DNA of 64,000 nt from Flavobacteriales bacterium. Its GTDB lineage: Bacteria; Bacteroidota; Bacteroidia; Flavobacteriales_F; PHOS-HE28. Under the pieces are notes generated by a model that did no database searches, had not been told where the DNA came from, and saw nothing but the letters and a program-made list of their open reading frames with translations. The stretch lies in contig JADJXF010000011.1 of the NCBI GenBank assembly GCA_016715995.1, positions 186,001 through 250,000 of the forward strand, read 5' to 3'. Made by a program: the position numbers and the translations under genes. This document shows, one piece after another, positions 51,883 to 62,341 of the stretch (the stretch's first letter is position 1; each line of letters begins with the position of its first letter).

Positions 51883-54800
51883 ATGCATCGTGTCCTGCTC
51901 CTTCTTCCGGCTATCGTCCTATTCCATTGGAGTAGCTGGGGCCAGTGTATTACCGCATATCCCCACAACCAGCCATTCACCAGCGGCACAGAAGGCACGC
52001 CCGGCACCTTACCGACCAACTGGACGAACCTCACCGGCGACAACCTGGATTGGAATGTTGACCGCAATGGCACGAATGGCTCAGAATTGATCGCCACGGG
52101 TCCGTTCACGGATCGCACCCTCAACAACACCACCACCAACGCCAAGTACATGTACGTGGAGAGCGCTGGCGCTGGCAACACACCGAACAAGACGGCGATC
52201 CTGGAATCACCATGCTTCAACATCAGTTCGCTCTCTTCCCCCTACCTCACGTTCTGGTACCACATGCGCGGCGCGCAGATGGGCAGCCTGATCGTGGACA
52301 TCAATGCCAATGGGGCGGTTACTCAGAACCATTGGACCATGAGCGGAGACCAAGGCCTGTATTGGAGACAGGGCTGGTTGAACCTGGCGCCATGGGCCGG
52401 GCAGACCAACCTGCGCATACGATTCCGCGCCATTACCGGCACCGGCGAACTAAGCGATATCGCCATCGATGACGTGTTCATCGGGAACCTAACGCCGGTA
52501 TTCGGCTGTAACGAGAGCACGGCCGCCAATTACAGCAGCAGCGTGAATGTGAACAATGGAACCTGTTCGTACAGCTGCCCTGGCGGTCAGAAGCGCGTGC
52601 GCATCGACATCTTCCATGACAGCTATCCGGGTGAAACCTCATGGACCCTGAAGAACGGCAGCACGGACGCCACCCTGGCCAGCGGCACCACGAGCTCATC
52701 CATCTGCGTTCCCAGCAACACCTGCTTGGTCTTCCGCATCAACGACAGTGTGGGCGATGGCATATGGCACAACAGCTATGGCTATGGGCAATACTTCCTC
52801 TGGCTCGATGGTGCTTTGGTGAAGCAGGGCGGGCCGTTCGGCAGCTTCGAGGAGACCACCTTCAACTGCGCACCGGGGTTCAGCTGCTCCAGCGCGTTGC
52901 CACTGACGCTAGCGCCGTTGACCGGAACCTATCCGCAGACCTTGGCCACCGTTACCACCAGTTTCCTGGAGCAGTGGTACGATTTCACGCCGCCGCAATC
53001 CGGCCAGTACCAGATCACCACATGCGGCAGCAACACGTGCGATACGCGCCTTTGGGTGTACGACATGAACTGCTCCAGCATCGTGCTGAGCAGCGGCGTG
53101 GAGGGCGCCACGTTCGCCGATGACAACGATGGAGGCTGCGGCCTGCAGGCGGTGATCAACGCCAACATGCCCGGCGGCACGCTGCACCACCTGCGTGTGG
53201 GGCACAACGCCGCGAGTGGTGGTTGCGGGAACACGGTGACGGTGAGCATCATTTACATGGGTCCTGTGGTAGGCTGCATGAACACCCAGAGCTGCAATTA
53301 CAACCCACTTGCCACGGTACCCTGCGCCAACTGCTGCCTCCCCTTCGGCAATCCTGCTTGCCCGGTGGGACCGGACCTGGTGATGAACCAGGCGCGCCTG
53401 CAGAGCACGCTGACGCTGCAATCCGTCAATATCACCGATAACTGTGCACCGGTGGAGGGCTGTGTTCGCGCGCTTGGGCAGCGCTATGTGCTGCGCTTCG
53501 CCACGCGCATCGACAACATCGGCACCACGGATTATTACATCGGCAGCCCCGGTTCGCAGCCGCAGATGTTCAGCTTCAACAATTGCCACGGCCACGCGCA
53601 CTATGCGGGCTACGCGGACTACATCCTCTTCGACCAGAGCGGCAACGCCATACCGGTCGGCTTCAAGAACGGATTCTGCGTGATCGATGTGGGTTGCTTC
53701 GGGGGCACCGGTCAATACGGATGCAGCAACATGGGGATCAGCAAGCAGTGCTATGACGAGTATGGCACCGGCACCACGTGCAACTGGATCGACATCACCG
53801 ATGTGCCCAATGGCACGTACACCCTCGTGCTGCGCACGAATTGGCAGCATGCGCCCGATGCCCTTGGCCGCCATGAGATGAACTACGCGAACAACTACGC
53901 GCAGGTCTGCATCAACATCACCCGCAACGCGCAGAACGTCCCTTCATTCACTCAGGTGGGCAACTGCCCTACGTGGACCGATTGCCTCGGCCAGGCCTAT
54001 GGCGATGCGCGTCTGGATTGCAACGGCGTGTGCAATGGCCCCACGAAGCGTGGCGACCTGAACAGCGATGGCCAGCAGGCGCAAGGTGATGCCATGGAGT
54101 ACGTGCAGCGCATCATGGGCAACGACATCAGCCCGAACAGCTGTAATGACCTTAACGCGGACAGCCGCATCAGCGTGACGGACGCGGCGCTGATGGTGAA
54201 CGCCTACACCCAGCAGGCCGTGCACAGCGGCAGTCCGCATGTGCTGCACTACCACCCCTGGTTCGATTTCCCGCGCGGCTGGCTGAGCGTTGACGATCAG
54301 GTGGACCTGAGCCTTGGCAACCTCGACCCCATCGCCAAGACCGTCGACGTGCTGATCCGCAACCCGAGCTGCCGCGTGATGGGCTACGAGTTCAACATGA
54401 GCGGCATCACCATCCAGAGCGCCACGAACCTCGCTTCCAACCTTGCAGGGGACATCAGCATCAACACCACGCTGGGCGGCACCAAGGTGATCGGCATCTC
54501 GTACCTGGACACCTCACTCGTCAAGAACACCGGATTCGTGCCGCTGCTGCGGATCAACTACCTCACGCTCACCGCCGCCACCATCTGCATCAGCAGCATC
54601 GACGACATCGTGAACAAGGACGCGAACAACGTGATGACGGGAATCGTGAACGGATGCCTCTCGGTGCCCAATACCGTTGCCGTGCGCCCACAGGTCTGGC
54701 TTGAAGGGCCATTCGAAGCGACCCAACCTCCGCTGATGCGCGATGACCTGCGCGTAGGGAGTTTCCTTCCGTTGAGCGAACCCTACACGGGCTTGGGCTA

Positions 54801-55416
54801 TTCGCATGTAAATGGCGGCGGCGCAGAGCAGATCGGCCAGGGCGTGCTGGCGGTCACCGGCTCCAACGCAATCGTGGATTACGTGGTGGTGGAAGCACGG
54901 AACAGCACCCCGCCGCATGCGGTGCTGGCCACGCGGACAGCGCTGCTGCAGCGTGATGGCGATGTGGTGGGCATGGATGGCTCCTCGCCGGTATTGCTTC
55001 AGGTGGCACCGGGGAATTACCGCCTGGCCATCCGCCATCGGAACCATTTGGGGGTGATGACCGGGAATGCGCTGCCCCTTGGGACGAACCCGCTCTCGGT
55101 GGATCTCCGAGCCGGAGAGACCGCCACCTACGGCACCGGAGCGCGCAAGAATGAGGATGGGACCTGGAAGCTGTGGGCGGGCAATGCCCTGCGCGACAAC
55201 AAGCTGCAATATGTCGGGGACGGCAACGACCGAGACCCCATCCTGGTGGTGATCGGCGGTAATGTGCCTACCGCCACGGTCAGCGGCTATTACCTCGAGG
55301 ACGTGAACCTCAGCGGCGTGGTGAAGTACACAGGGGCCTCCAACGACCGCGATCCCATCCTGGTGAACATCGGTGGCTCGGTGCCTACCGCCACCCGGGC
55401 CGAGCAACTGCCTTGA
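51883..55416 (+). CDS. Secreted lysyl oxidase-like protein with dockerin-like and shared C-terminal modules
   Basis: The 1177-residue protein has a signal peptide (MHRVLLLLPAIVLFHW), a MAM/jelly-roll-like part (FNISSLSSPYLTFWYHMRGA), two further beta domains, and a lysyl oxidase domain (about 500-700): copper motif NNCHGHAHYAGYADYILFD (His569, 571, 573), GFKNGFCVID (Lys595, which lines up with the LTQ lysine of LOX), and DEYGTGTTCNWIDITDVPNGTY (Tyr627, the LTQ tyrosine position). A dockerin-like stretch follows (GDLNSDGQQAQGD...LNADSRISVTDAA), then the 240-residue module shared with the next two genes (about 936-1177), ending EQLP. The start ATG at 51883 is preferred to GTG at 51877. Confidence 0.9.
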   Translation: MHRVLLLLPAIVLFHWSSWGQCITAYPHNQPFTSGTEGTPGTLPTNWTNLTGDNLDWNVDRNGTNGSELIATGPFTDRTLNNTTTNAKYMYVESAGAGNTPNKTAILESPCFNISSLSSPYLTFWYHMRGAQMGSLIVDINANGAVTQNHWTMSGDQGLYWRQGWLNLAPWAGQTNLRIRFRAITGTGELSDIAIDDVFIGNLTPVFGCNESTAANYSSSVNVNNGTCSYSCPGGQKRVRIDIFHDSYPGETSWTLKNGSTDATLASGTTSSSICVPSNTCLVFRINDSVGDGIWHNSYGYGQYFLWLDGALVKQGGPFGSFEETTFNCAPGFSCSSALPLTLAPLTGTYPQTLATVTTSFLEQWYDFTPPQSGQYQITTCGSNTCDTRLWVYDMNCSSIVLSSGVEGATFADDNDGGCGLQAVINANMPGGTLHHLRVGHNAASGGCGNTVTVSIIYMGPVVGCMNTQSCNYNPLATVPCANCCLPFGNPACPVGPDLVMNQARLQSTLTLQSVNITDNCAPVEGCVRALGQRYVLRFATRIDNIGTTDYYIGSPGSQPQMFSFNNCHGHAHYAGYADYILFDQSGNAIPVGFKNGFCVIDVGCFGGTGQYGCSNMGISKQCYDEYGTGTTCNWIDITDVPNGTYTLVLRTNWQHAPDALGRHEMNYANNYAQVCINITRNAQNVPSFTQVGNCPTWTDCLGQAYGDARLDCNGVCNGPTKRGDLNSDGQQAQGDAMEYVQRIMGNDISPNSCNDLNADSRISVTDAALMVNAYTQQAVHSGSPHVLHYHPWFDFPRGWLSVDDQVDLSLGNLDPIAKTVDVLIRNPSCRVMGYEFNMSGITIQSATNLASNLAGDISINTTLGGTKVIGISYLDTSLVKNTGFVPLLRINYLTLTAATICISSIDDIVNKDANNVMTGIVNGCLSVPNTVAVRPQVWLEGPFEATQPPLMRDDLRVGSFLPLSEPYTGLGYSHVNGGGAEQIGQGVLAVTGSNAIVDYVVVEARNSTPPHAVLATRTALLQRDGDVVGMDGSSPVLLQVAPGNYRLAIRHRNHLGVMTGNALPLGTNPLSVDLRAGETATYGTGARKNEDGTWKLWAGNALRDNKLQYVGDGNDRDPILVVIGGNVPTATVSGYYLEDVNLSGVVKYTGASNDRDPILVNIGGSVPTATRAEQLP

Positions 55417-55451
55417 CGCGTTTGCGTATCAACCCTTCAAAACCGCCGCGT

Positions 55452-58145
55452 ATGACCACGTCACCCAACAACAAGCAACGCCAGTTCCTCTTGGCGGTGG
55501 CTTGCATCGTCAGCGCCATGACGAACGCGCAGGTCGAGCATGGAGGCGTGCCACTCACGCTCCTTCGAGCATCTGCCCTGCCGCCCATTGAAGGGGTCAC
55601 GCTGCCGGCACCCGACCTCGTAGCGCTCGCGGCCGAGGATGCCACGAACGACCTGAACAAGTCCATCCCCTACCGCTTCGGGTTCAATCATGCCGTGGAC
55701 CTCGGCTTGGACAACAGTGGCACATGGAGCACCCTGGATGATGGCACGCGGGTCTGGCGCATCGAAGTCGCATGCCCCGGTGCTCTCAGCGTGAACTTCG
55801 AATTCCACGAGTACCAACTGCCTGAGGGCGCGAAGGTCTTCGTGATCAATGGCGAAGGCCAGCACATCGGCGCATTCACGAATGCCAATGCAGTGAATGG
55901 GAAGCTGGGGGTGCAGCCAATAGCGGGTGATCGCATCATCGTGGAATACCAGGTTCCTCCGCGCGTGCCGGTCGGGCGACTGCGCATCGGGCAGGTGACG
56001 CACGGCTACCGGGATGTCTTCGGCTATGCGCGTGGCTTGGGTGATTCCGGCTCGTGCAACAACAATGTCATCTGCCCGGAAGGCGATGCCTGGCGCCCCC
56101 AGATACGCAGCGTGGCCATGATTGTAGTGAGCGGCAGCGGCATTTGCACCGGCACACTCATCAACAACTGCGCGCAGAACGGCACGCCCTACTTCCTCAC
56201 GGCGCGGCATTGCCTGCCCAACCCGGTCACCAACGTGAGCACGTGGGTGTTCCGCTTCAATTGGGAGAGCCCCATCTGCAACCAGAATCAGAACGGCCCC
56301 ACAAACCAGACCGTGAGCGGCGCAACACACCTGGTGAACAGTGCCGGAAGCGATGTCGCCCTTCTCCAGTTGAGCAGCGCGCCACCTGCCGGCTACAATG
56401 TGTTCTATAGCGGCTGGGACCGTAGCGGCACGGCACCGACCTCCAGCACCGCCATCCACCATCCCAGCGGCGATATCAAGAAGATCAGCTTCGACCTGAA
56501 TGCCGCCACCACCGCCACGTATGGCAGCGCCACATGCTGGCGCATCGGCACCTGGGAGGACGGCACCACCGAGCCGGGAAGCAGCGGCAGCGGGCTCTGG
56601 GACCAGAACAAGCGCATCATCGGTCAGCTCTACGGAGGCGAGGCAACGTGCAGCAACAACGTGAACGACTACTACGGCAAGTTCTCCACGAGCTGGACCG
56701 TGCTCTCCTCGTACCTCGGCAGTTGCGGCAATACCCTCGATGGTTGGGACCCGAACGCACCCAGCCTTTCGCTCGATGCGCAGGTAACGGGCATCACCGG
56801 CGCCAGCGGCAACAATTGCTCTGGCACAATCAGCCCATCGGTCACCGTGCGGAATGGCGGCCTCACGACACTGACCAGCTTCCAACTCGGCTGGTCCCTC
56901 AGCGGCGGCCCATCAGGCAACGTGCCTTGGTCCGGCAATCTGGCCAGCGGGGCGAGCGTGGTCGTGCCCATCGGCAATGTGATCCTCCCGAGCGGGTACC
57001 TGACGTTCACGGCCACCGTTAGCGCGCCCAACGGCGGCACGGACCAGAACCTGGCGAATAACACCGGAACATCGAACATCACTTACGGCCCCAATACCCT
57101 CACCCTGCAGCTGAACCTGGACCGCTACGGCAGCGAGACCACCTGGGTGATCCGCAATGGCGCGAACATCATGGCCAGCGGCGGTCCGTACACCACGCAG
57201 GCCAGCAATGGCGTGTACCCGCAGCCGCCCATCACGGTATGCGTGCCCGATGGCTGCCACGAGCTGGTGGTTTATGACAGCTGGGGCGATGGCATCTGCT
57301 GCGCGTATGGTTCCGGCAGCTTCTCCCTGCGCGACGCCCAGAACAACATCTTGGTGAACAACACCAACTTCACCACGCCCTCCACCACGCATCCCTTCTG
57401 CGTCACGCAATCCATCCGCGTCTCACCGAGGATCTTCCTTGAAGGGCCATACGGTACCGGACCGACGATGAGCGACGCCTTGCGCAACGCGGGTTTGATA
57501 CCGAACGGGGAGCCATACACCGGCCTCGGATTCACGCATGTCGGCGGCGGGGGTGAGACGATCAATGCCGGCGTGCTTTCTGTCACCGGCACCAATGCGA
57601 TCGTGGACTGGGTCTTCCTGCAGCTGCGTTCCAGCGCTACAGGATACCCGGTGATCGCCACGCGATGCGCGCTTGTCCAGCGCGACGGCGACGTGGTGGG
57701 CGTTGACGGGACCTCGCCGGTGGCCTTCACGGCGGCGGCAGGGAACTACCATGTGGCGGTGCTGCACCGGAACCACTTCGGCATGATGACCGCCACGACG
57801 CGTGCGCTCAGCGGCACCACCACATCGGTTGATTTCACCATTGCGGGCACCACCACCTATGGCACCGAGGCCAGGAAGACCGTGGGCGGTGCTCAGGTGA
57901 TGTGGGCAGGCAACTGCAACAGTGACAACGTGCTGCGCTATGTCGGCGATCCGAACGACCGCGATCCGATCCTGGTCCGCATCGGCGGTTCCGTACCGAC
58001 CAACACTGTTCCCGGCTATTACCGTGAGGATGTGAACATGGATGGCGTGGTGCGCTATGTGGGCGATCCGAATGATCGGGATCCGATCCTGGTGAACATC
58101 GGGGGAACCGTTCCCACGAACTCACGGATGCAGCAGCTGCCATAG
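55452..58145 (+). CDS. Secreted trypsin-like serine protease with shared C-terminal module
   Basis: The 897-residue protein has a signal peptide (QRQFLLAVACIVSAMTNAQ), a propeptide-like part with FEFHEYQLPEGAKVFVIN, and a chymotrypsin-fold protease with YFLTARHCL (His253), SAGSDVALLQL (Asp301) and EPGSSGSGLWD (Ser378), in the manner of lysyl endopeptidases. A CARDB-like beta domain (about 440-540), a further C-rich part (CHELVVYDSWGDGICC) and the 240-residue module shared with its neighbours (about 658-897, ending QQLP) follow. The ATG at 55452 is chosen over a TTG at 55413 because it opens directly into the signal peptide. It begins 35 bases after the previous stop. Confidence 0.92.
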   Translation: MTTSPNNKQRQFLLAVACIVSAMTNAQVEHGGVPLTLLRASALPPIEGVTLPAPDLVALAAEDATNDLNKSIPYRFGFNHAVDLGLDNSGTWSTLDDGTRVWRIEVACPGALSVNFEFHEYQLPEGAKVFVINGEGQHIGAFTNANAVNGKLGVQPIAGDRIIVEYQVPPRVPVGRLRIGQVTHGYRDVFGYARGLGDSGSCNNNVICPEGDAWRPQIRSVAMIVVSGSGICTGTLINNCAQNGTPYFLTARHCLPNPVTNVSTWVFRFNWESPICNQNQNGPTNQTVSGATHLVNSAGSDVALLQLSSAPPAGYNVFYSGWDRSGTAPTSSTAIHHPSGDIKKISFDLNAATTATYGSATCWRIGTWEDGTTEPGSSGSGLWDQNKRIIGQLYGGEATCSNNVNDYYGKFSTSWTVLSSYLGSCGNTLDGWDPNAPSLSLDAQVTGITGASGNNCSGTISPSVTVRNGGLTTLTSFQLGWSLSGGPSGNVPWSGNLASGASVVVPIGNVILPSGYLTFTATVSAPNGGTDQNLANNTGTSNITYGPNTLTLQLNLDRYGSETTWVIRNGANIMASGGPYTTQASNGVYPQPPITVCVPDGCHELVVYDSWGDGICCAYGSGSFSLRDAQNNILVNNTNFTTPSTTHPFCVTQSIRVSPRIFLEGPYGTGPTMSDALRNAGLIPNGEPYTGLGFTHVGGGGETINAGVLSVTGTNAIVDWVFLQLRSSATGYPVIATRCALVQRDGDVVGVDGTSPVAFTAAAGNYHVAVLHRNHFGMMTATTRALSGTTTSVDFTIAGTTTYGTEARKTVGGAQVMWAGNCNSDNVLRYVGDPNDRDPILVRIGGSVPTNTVPGYYREDVNMDGVVRYVGDPNDRDPILVNIGGTVPTNSRMQQLP

Positions 58146-58271
58146 CCTGCGGGCCACCCAACCGCCTGCGTTCCGCCGATCGGAAGCGGCTATGGTAGTG
58201 AGTCCAAGCATGTTCGTCGAAAGGGCTGAATGGCGATTGCCGAGCATTGCCATGAGGCTGACTTTTGCGAT

Positions 58272-60638
58272 ATGAAAGCACAGCATGCATCCGTGCGGAT
58301 TCTGACCTCCGTGGTCTTTCTGTGTGGAACAACGGCATTGACCGCGCAGATGGAGTACTTCGAGGTCCGTGATCCTGAGGTCCAGCAGATGGTCTTCTTG
58401 GGCGAAACCATGGCGTACGCTGAATGGGACAGCACGCAAGCATTCCCGAATGAAGTCGTGCGCAGCGAGACCAAGGTGCTCATTGATAAAGGGCGGCCCG
58501 AGGGGTACAAGGCAGCACGGCTTCACCAGAAGTTGAACCCGGCAGCACTGCCGGCAGGCGACGATCCCGCATGGCAACGAACGGATGGCGATCGCACGCA
58601 AGGCCGTGCGCTCGACCTCAGCATCAACGGCCAGGGGTATACCAGCGTCAATCCTGCCGACCCCTGCTTGGAAGTCGGTCCGAACCACGTGATCCAGATG
58701 ATCAATGGATCCTCCGGAGCATATTTCCGCATCTACGACAAGAGCGGCAATGCCCTCGGCGCGCAGACGTATATGGACAACTTCGCGAACGCCATCGGCG
58801 GCATCTCCAGCTATAGCGGCTTAGGCGACCCTATCGTGATCTACGATGCCATGGCGGACCGCTGGCTGATGACCGAGTTCGCCGCTTCCGGGAACCGCAT
58901 GATCGTGGCCGTGTCCACCACCGCCAACCCAACAGGCACCTGGTATGCGTACAGCTTCACGGCCAACAATTTCCCCGATTACCCGAAGTACGCGGTGTGG
59001 CACAACATGTACCTGATCACCACCAACGAGAACTCGCCAGCAACCTACGCGCTCGACCGCACCCGCATGCTGCAAGGATTGAGCGCTACTGCGCAGCGCT
59101 TCACCGTGCCCAGCTACCCCACCATCGGATTCCAGGCTTGCACACCCATCGGGCACGATGGCGGAACCGCACCCCCGGCAAGCGCCCCAGCCATGATCAT
59201 GCGCATGGCCGATGATGAATGGAGCGCCTCCATTCCGAATGATCGACTGGAGCTCTGGACGCTCACGGTCAACTTCACCACGCCTGCCAATTCGGTGCTC
59301 GCAGGGCCGAGCCTGCTCGCCACGCAGGCCTTCGATACCCATCTGTGCGGCTACACCAGTTTCGCCTGTATTCCGCAGCCCGGCACCACCACCACGCTTG
59401 ATCCATTGCGCGAGGTGATCATGAACAGGGCGCAGTACCGCAATTTCGGCACGCATGAGACAATCGTGTGCAACCACGTCACCGATGTGAGCGGCGCCGA
59501 CCGCGCAGGGGTGCGCTGGTATGAATTGCGTCGTGCAGTCGTTGCTAACCCATGGGCTATCCATCAGCAGGGCACCTATTCGCCGGATGCGACCCACCGC
59601 TGGATGGCCGCCATCGCCATCAATGGCAACGGTGACATCGGGCTGGCCTACAATGTCTCCAGTTCCACGGTCAATCCGTCCATCAGATACACCGGTCGGA
59701 CAGCCAGTGATCCGTTGGGCCAGATGACCTTCGCGGAGACCAGCATCGTGGCCGGCACCAGCCGCAACGCGAGCAACCGTTACGGCGACTACAACTCGCT
59801 GGATGTGGACCCTGCTACCGGATCGTTCTGGGGCACGGCCAAGTTCAACACGAGCACGCAATGGAGCACGCGCATGTTCGCCTTCTCCTTCACCCCGCAG
59901 AACGTGAGCGTTTCGCCGCGCGTGCTGCTGGAGGGCCCCTACCAAGGCGGCGGCCTCTTGAGCGATGCCTTGCGCGCCAATAGCCTGCTGCCACTCGCGC
60001 AGCCCTACACAGGTCTCGGCTACGCATACATAAACGGCGGTGGCAGCGAGACCACCACGGCACCGGTGCTCGCGGTGACCGGGAGCAACGCCATCGTCGA
60101 TTGGGTGATCGTGGAGCTGCGTAACAGTTCGAACCCGGCGACGGTGGTAACGAGCCGAGCAGCGCTGCTGCAACGCGATGGCGATGTGGTTGGCACCGAC
60201 GGCACTTCAGCGGTGGTGATGAACGCACCTCCGGGCAGTTATTATGTGGCCGTTCGTCACCGGAACCACTTGGGCATCATGACTGCGGCTGCGCAGAGCC
60301 TTAGCGCTACGCCGCTCAGCATCAACTTCACCAGCTCGGCCACGACCACTTATGGCACCGATGCCCGGAAGAATGTGAGCGGCACCCAACTCATGTGGGC
60401 GGGCAACACCGATTTCAATATCCGGCTGGCCTACACGGGCGATCCCAATGACCGCGACCCGATCCTATCGCGCATCGGAGGCTCCGTGCCCACCAACACC
60501 GTGAACGGATATTTTCCCGAGGATGTGGACATGAATGGCGTGGTGCGTTATGTGGGCGACCCGAACGACCGCGATCCCATCCTGCTGAACATCGGAGGCT
60601 CGGTTCCCACGAACACGCGCCCGCAGCAGCTCCCTTAG
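58272..60638 (+). CDS. Secreted propeller-like protein with shared C-terminal module
   Basis: The 788-residue protein has a signal peptide (ILTSVVFLCGTTALTAQ) and a large beta-rich domain of about 500 residues with strands such as HVIQMINGSSGAYFRIYDKSG, DPIVIYDAMADRWLMTEFA, MIVAVSTTANPTGTWYAY and GDYNSLDVDPATGSFWGTAKF, which suggests a beta-propeller. No catalytic motif was found. The last 240 residues (about 547-788) are the module shared with the two preceding genes, ending PQQLP. The 3' end overlaps the convergent recN by 4 bases. Confidence 0.85.
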   Translation: MKAQHASVRILTSVVFLCGTTALTAQMEYFEVRDPEVQQMVFLGETMAYAEWDSTQAFPNEVVRSETKVLIDKGRPEGYKAARLHQKLNPAALPAGDDPAWQRTDGDRTQGRALDLSINGQGYTSVNPADPCLEVGPNHVIQMINGSSGAYFRIYDKSGNALGAQTYMDNFANAIGGISSYSGLGDPIVIYDAMADRWLMTEFAASGNRMIVAVSTTANPTGTWYAYSFTANNFPDYPKYAVWHNMYLITTNENSPATYALDRTRMLQGLSATAQRFTVPSYPTIGFQACTPIGHDGGTAPPASAPAMIMRMADDEWSASIPNDRLELWTLTVNFTTPANSVLAGPSLLATQAFDTHLCGYTSFACIPQPGTTTTLDPLREVIMNRAQYRNFGTHETIVCNHVTDVSGADRAGVRWYELRRAVVANPWAIHQQGTYSPDATHRWMAAIAINGNGDIGLAYNVSSSTVNPSIRYTGRTASDPLGQMTFAETSIVAGTSRNASNRYGDYNSLDVDPATGSFWGTAKFNTSTQWSTRMFAFSFTPQNVSVSPRVLLEGPYQGGGLLSDALRANSLLPLAQPYTGLGYAYINGGGSETTTAPVLAVTGSNAIVDWVIVELRNSSNPATVVTSRAALLQRDGDVVGTDGTSAVVMNAPPGSYYVAVRHRNHLGIMTAAAQSLSATPLSINFTSSATTTYGTDARKNVSGTQLMWAGNTDFNIRLAYTGDPNDRDPILSRIGGSVPTNTVNGYFPEDVDMNGVVRYVGDPNDRDPILLNIGGSVPTNTRPQQLP

Positions 60639-62287
60639 CGCTGGTCGAGCAGCACGCGCGCGTTCTCCTTGGCCTGCGGGGTGACCTTCCGCCCGCTGAG
60701 CATCCGCGCGATCGCTTCCACGCGGGCATCGCGATCAAGCGTGGCAATGGCCGTGCGGACCTGCTCGCCCACGGCCGATTTCGTCACCTGCAGATGATGC
60801 GTGGCTTTGCTGGCGATCTGTGCCAGATGCGTGATGGCGATGACCTGCCGATGCTGTCCCATGGCCGAGAGCATGGCCCCTACGCGATCGGCCACCTCAC
60901 CGCTCACGCCCGTATCGATCTCATCGAAGACGACAACCGGCAGGTCGCGTGAGCCGGCGGACAAAGAAATCAGCGCGAGCATCACGCGGCTCAGCTCGCC
61001 GCCGCTGGCCACTTTGTCCAGCGGCGCAGGTGCACGGTCTTTATTGGCAGTGAAGAGAGCGCGCACGTGGTCAAGGCCATAGGGTCCGGGCTCGCCCATT
61101 CGATGATCGAACTGGAAAACCGCGTGCGGCATCCCCAACTCATGCAGAATCGCCTCCACCCGGTTGGCCAGCGGCTTCACCGCCTTGGTGCGGGCCTTGG
61201 AGACGGACTCCGCCAGCTCGATATAATTCGCGGAGGATTGCTTCACCTGCTCTTCCAGGGAGGCGCGTCGTTCGCTCAGGACCTCCATGCCCATGGCGCG
61301 GGAGCGCAACTCATCCAGGAGCAGGATCAACTCATCGCCGCTCTTCACATGATGCTTCTGCCCAAGGCGGATCAACAGGTCGAGGCGGTCGCGCAACATG
61401 CTCGCGCGCGCGGGGTCCACTTCAACGGAGGACGCGAGCCTAGCGGCCTCCGCGCCGATATCCTTCATCTCGATGGCGCAGCTCTCCAGTCGCTTCAGCA
61501 ATGTTGCCGCTTCCGGGTCGATTCGGCCAGCCTTCGCCAATCCCGGCCGTAGCTGATGAAGAATGGTCAATGCGCCCTGATCACCAAGCGCTCCTTCCTC
61601 CACGGCACGGTATGCCTCGGCCCGCTCATCGGCATGCTCGGCCAGCTGCAATTCCTGCTCGATCCGCTCCTGCTCGCCCGGTTGAAGCGCGGTCTGTTCC
61701 AACTCATCAAGCTGGAACTTCAGGTAATCGCTCTCCGCAAGGGCGCGCTGCTCCTCTTTCCGCGCAGCCGATAGCTCCCGTTCGACGGAGCGCCAGGCCA
61801 TGTGCAATTCACGCAGCCGCTGCACATCCGGCGCATGGCCGGCCAACTGATCAAGCAATCCGAGTTGGAACCGCGGGTCGTTGAGCAGCAAGGTGTGGTG
61901 CTGGCTGTGCACATGGATCAGTCGCTCCCCAAATTCACGCAGCTGCTCCAGCCGGACCGGGGTGTCGTTGATGAAGGCGCGCGAGCGACCACCGGGATCC
62001 AATTGACGACGCAGGATCGTGGCCGGCTCATACGGCACTTCGTTGGCCTCGAACCAGGCCTGCCCATCGACTTGCCGCAGATCCAGCTCCACCTCGATGA
62101 TGCAGCGCTTCGAGGGGTCGCGAGCCAATCCGCTATCTGCCCGCGCGCCCATGGCCAGTTCCAGCGCTCCGATGAGGATGCTCTTGCCGCTTCCGGTCTC
62201 ACCGGTGATGGCAGTCATCCCCCCAGCCCAATCCAGCTCAATCGCATCGATGAGCAGGTAGTTGCTGATGGCGATTCGGGTGATCAT
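60635..62287 (-). CDS. recN: DNA repair protein RecN
   Basis: The 550-residue SMC-like ATPase starts MITRIAISNYLLIDAIELDW, with Walker A AITGETGSGKSILIGALEL, a long coiled-coil middle (about 160-360), then VASGGELSRVMLALISLSAG (signature), VVFDEIDTGVSGEVADRVGAML (Walker B) and QVIAITHLAQIASKATHHLQV. RecN acts early in repair of double-strand breaks. It follows porD by 54 bases. Confidence 0.95.
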   Translation of the reverse strand: MITRIAISNYLLIDAIELDWAGGMTAITGETGSGKSILIGALELAMGARADSGLARDPSKRCIIEVELDLRQVDGQAWFEANEVPYEPATILRRQLDPGGRSRAFINDTPVRLEQLREFGERLIHVHSQHHTLLLNDPRFQLGLLDQLAGHAPDVQRLRELHMAWRSVERELSAARKEEQRALAESDYLKFQLDELEQTALQPGEQERIEQELQLAEHADERAEAYRAVEEGALGDQGALTILHQLRPGLAKAGRIDPEAATLLKRLESCAIEMKDIGAEAARLASSVEVDPARASMLRDRLDLLIRLGQKHHVKSGDELILLLDELRSRAMGMEVLSERRASLEEQVKQSSANYIELAESVSKARTKAVKPLANRVEAILHELGMPHAVFQFDHRMGEPGPYGLDHVRALFTANKDRAPAPLDKVASGGELSRVMLALISLSAGSRDLPVVVFDEIDTGVSGEVADRVGAMLSAMGQHRQVIAITHLAQIASKATHHLQVTKSAVGEQVRTAIATLDRDARVEAIARMLSGRKVTPQAKENARVLLDQR

Positions 62288-62341
62288 GTTAGAGGACCGG
62301 CTGGGCGTGCGGTCGAGGCTAATCAAGGCCAGTGCCGCCGA

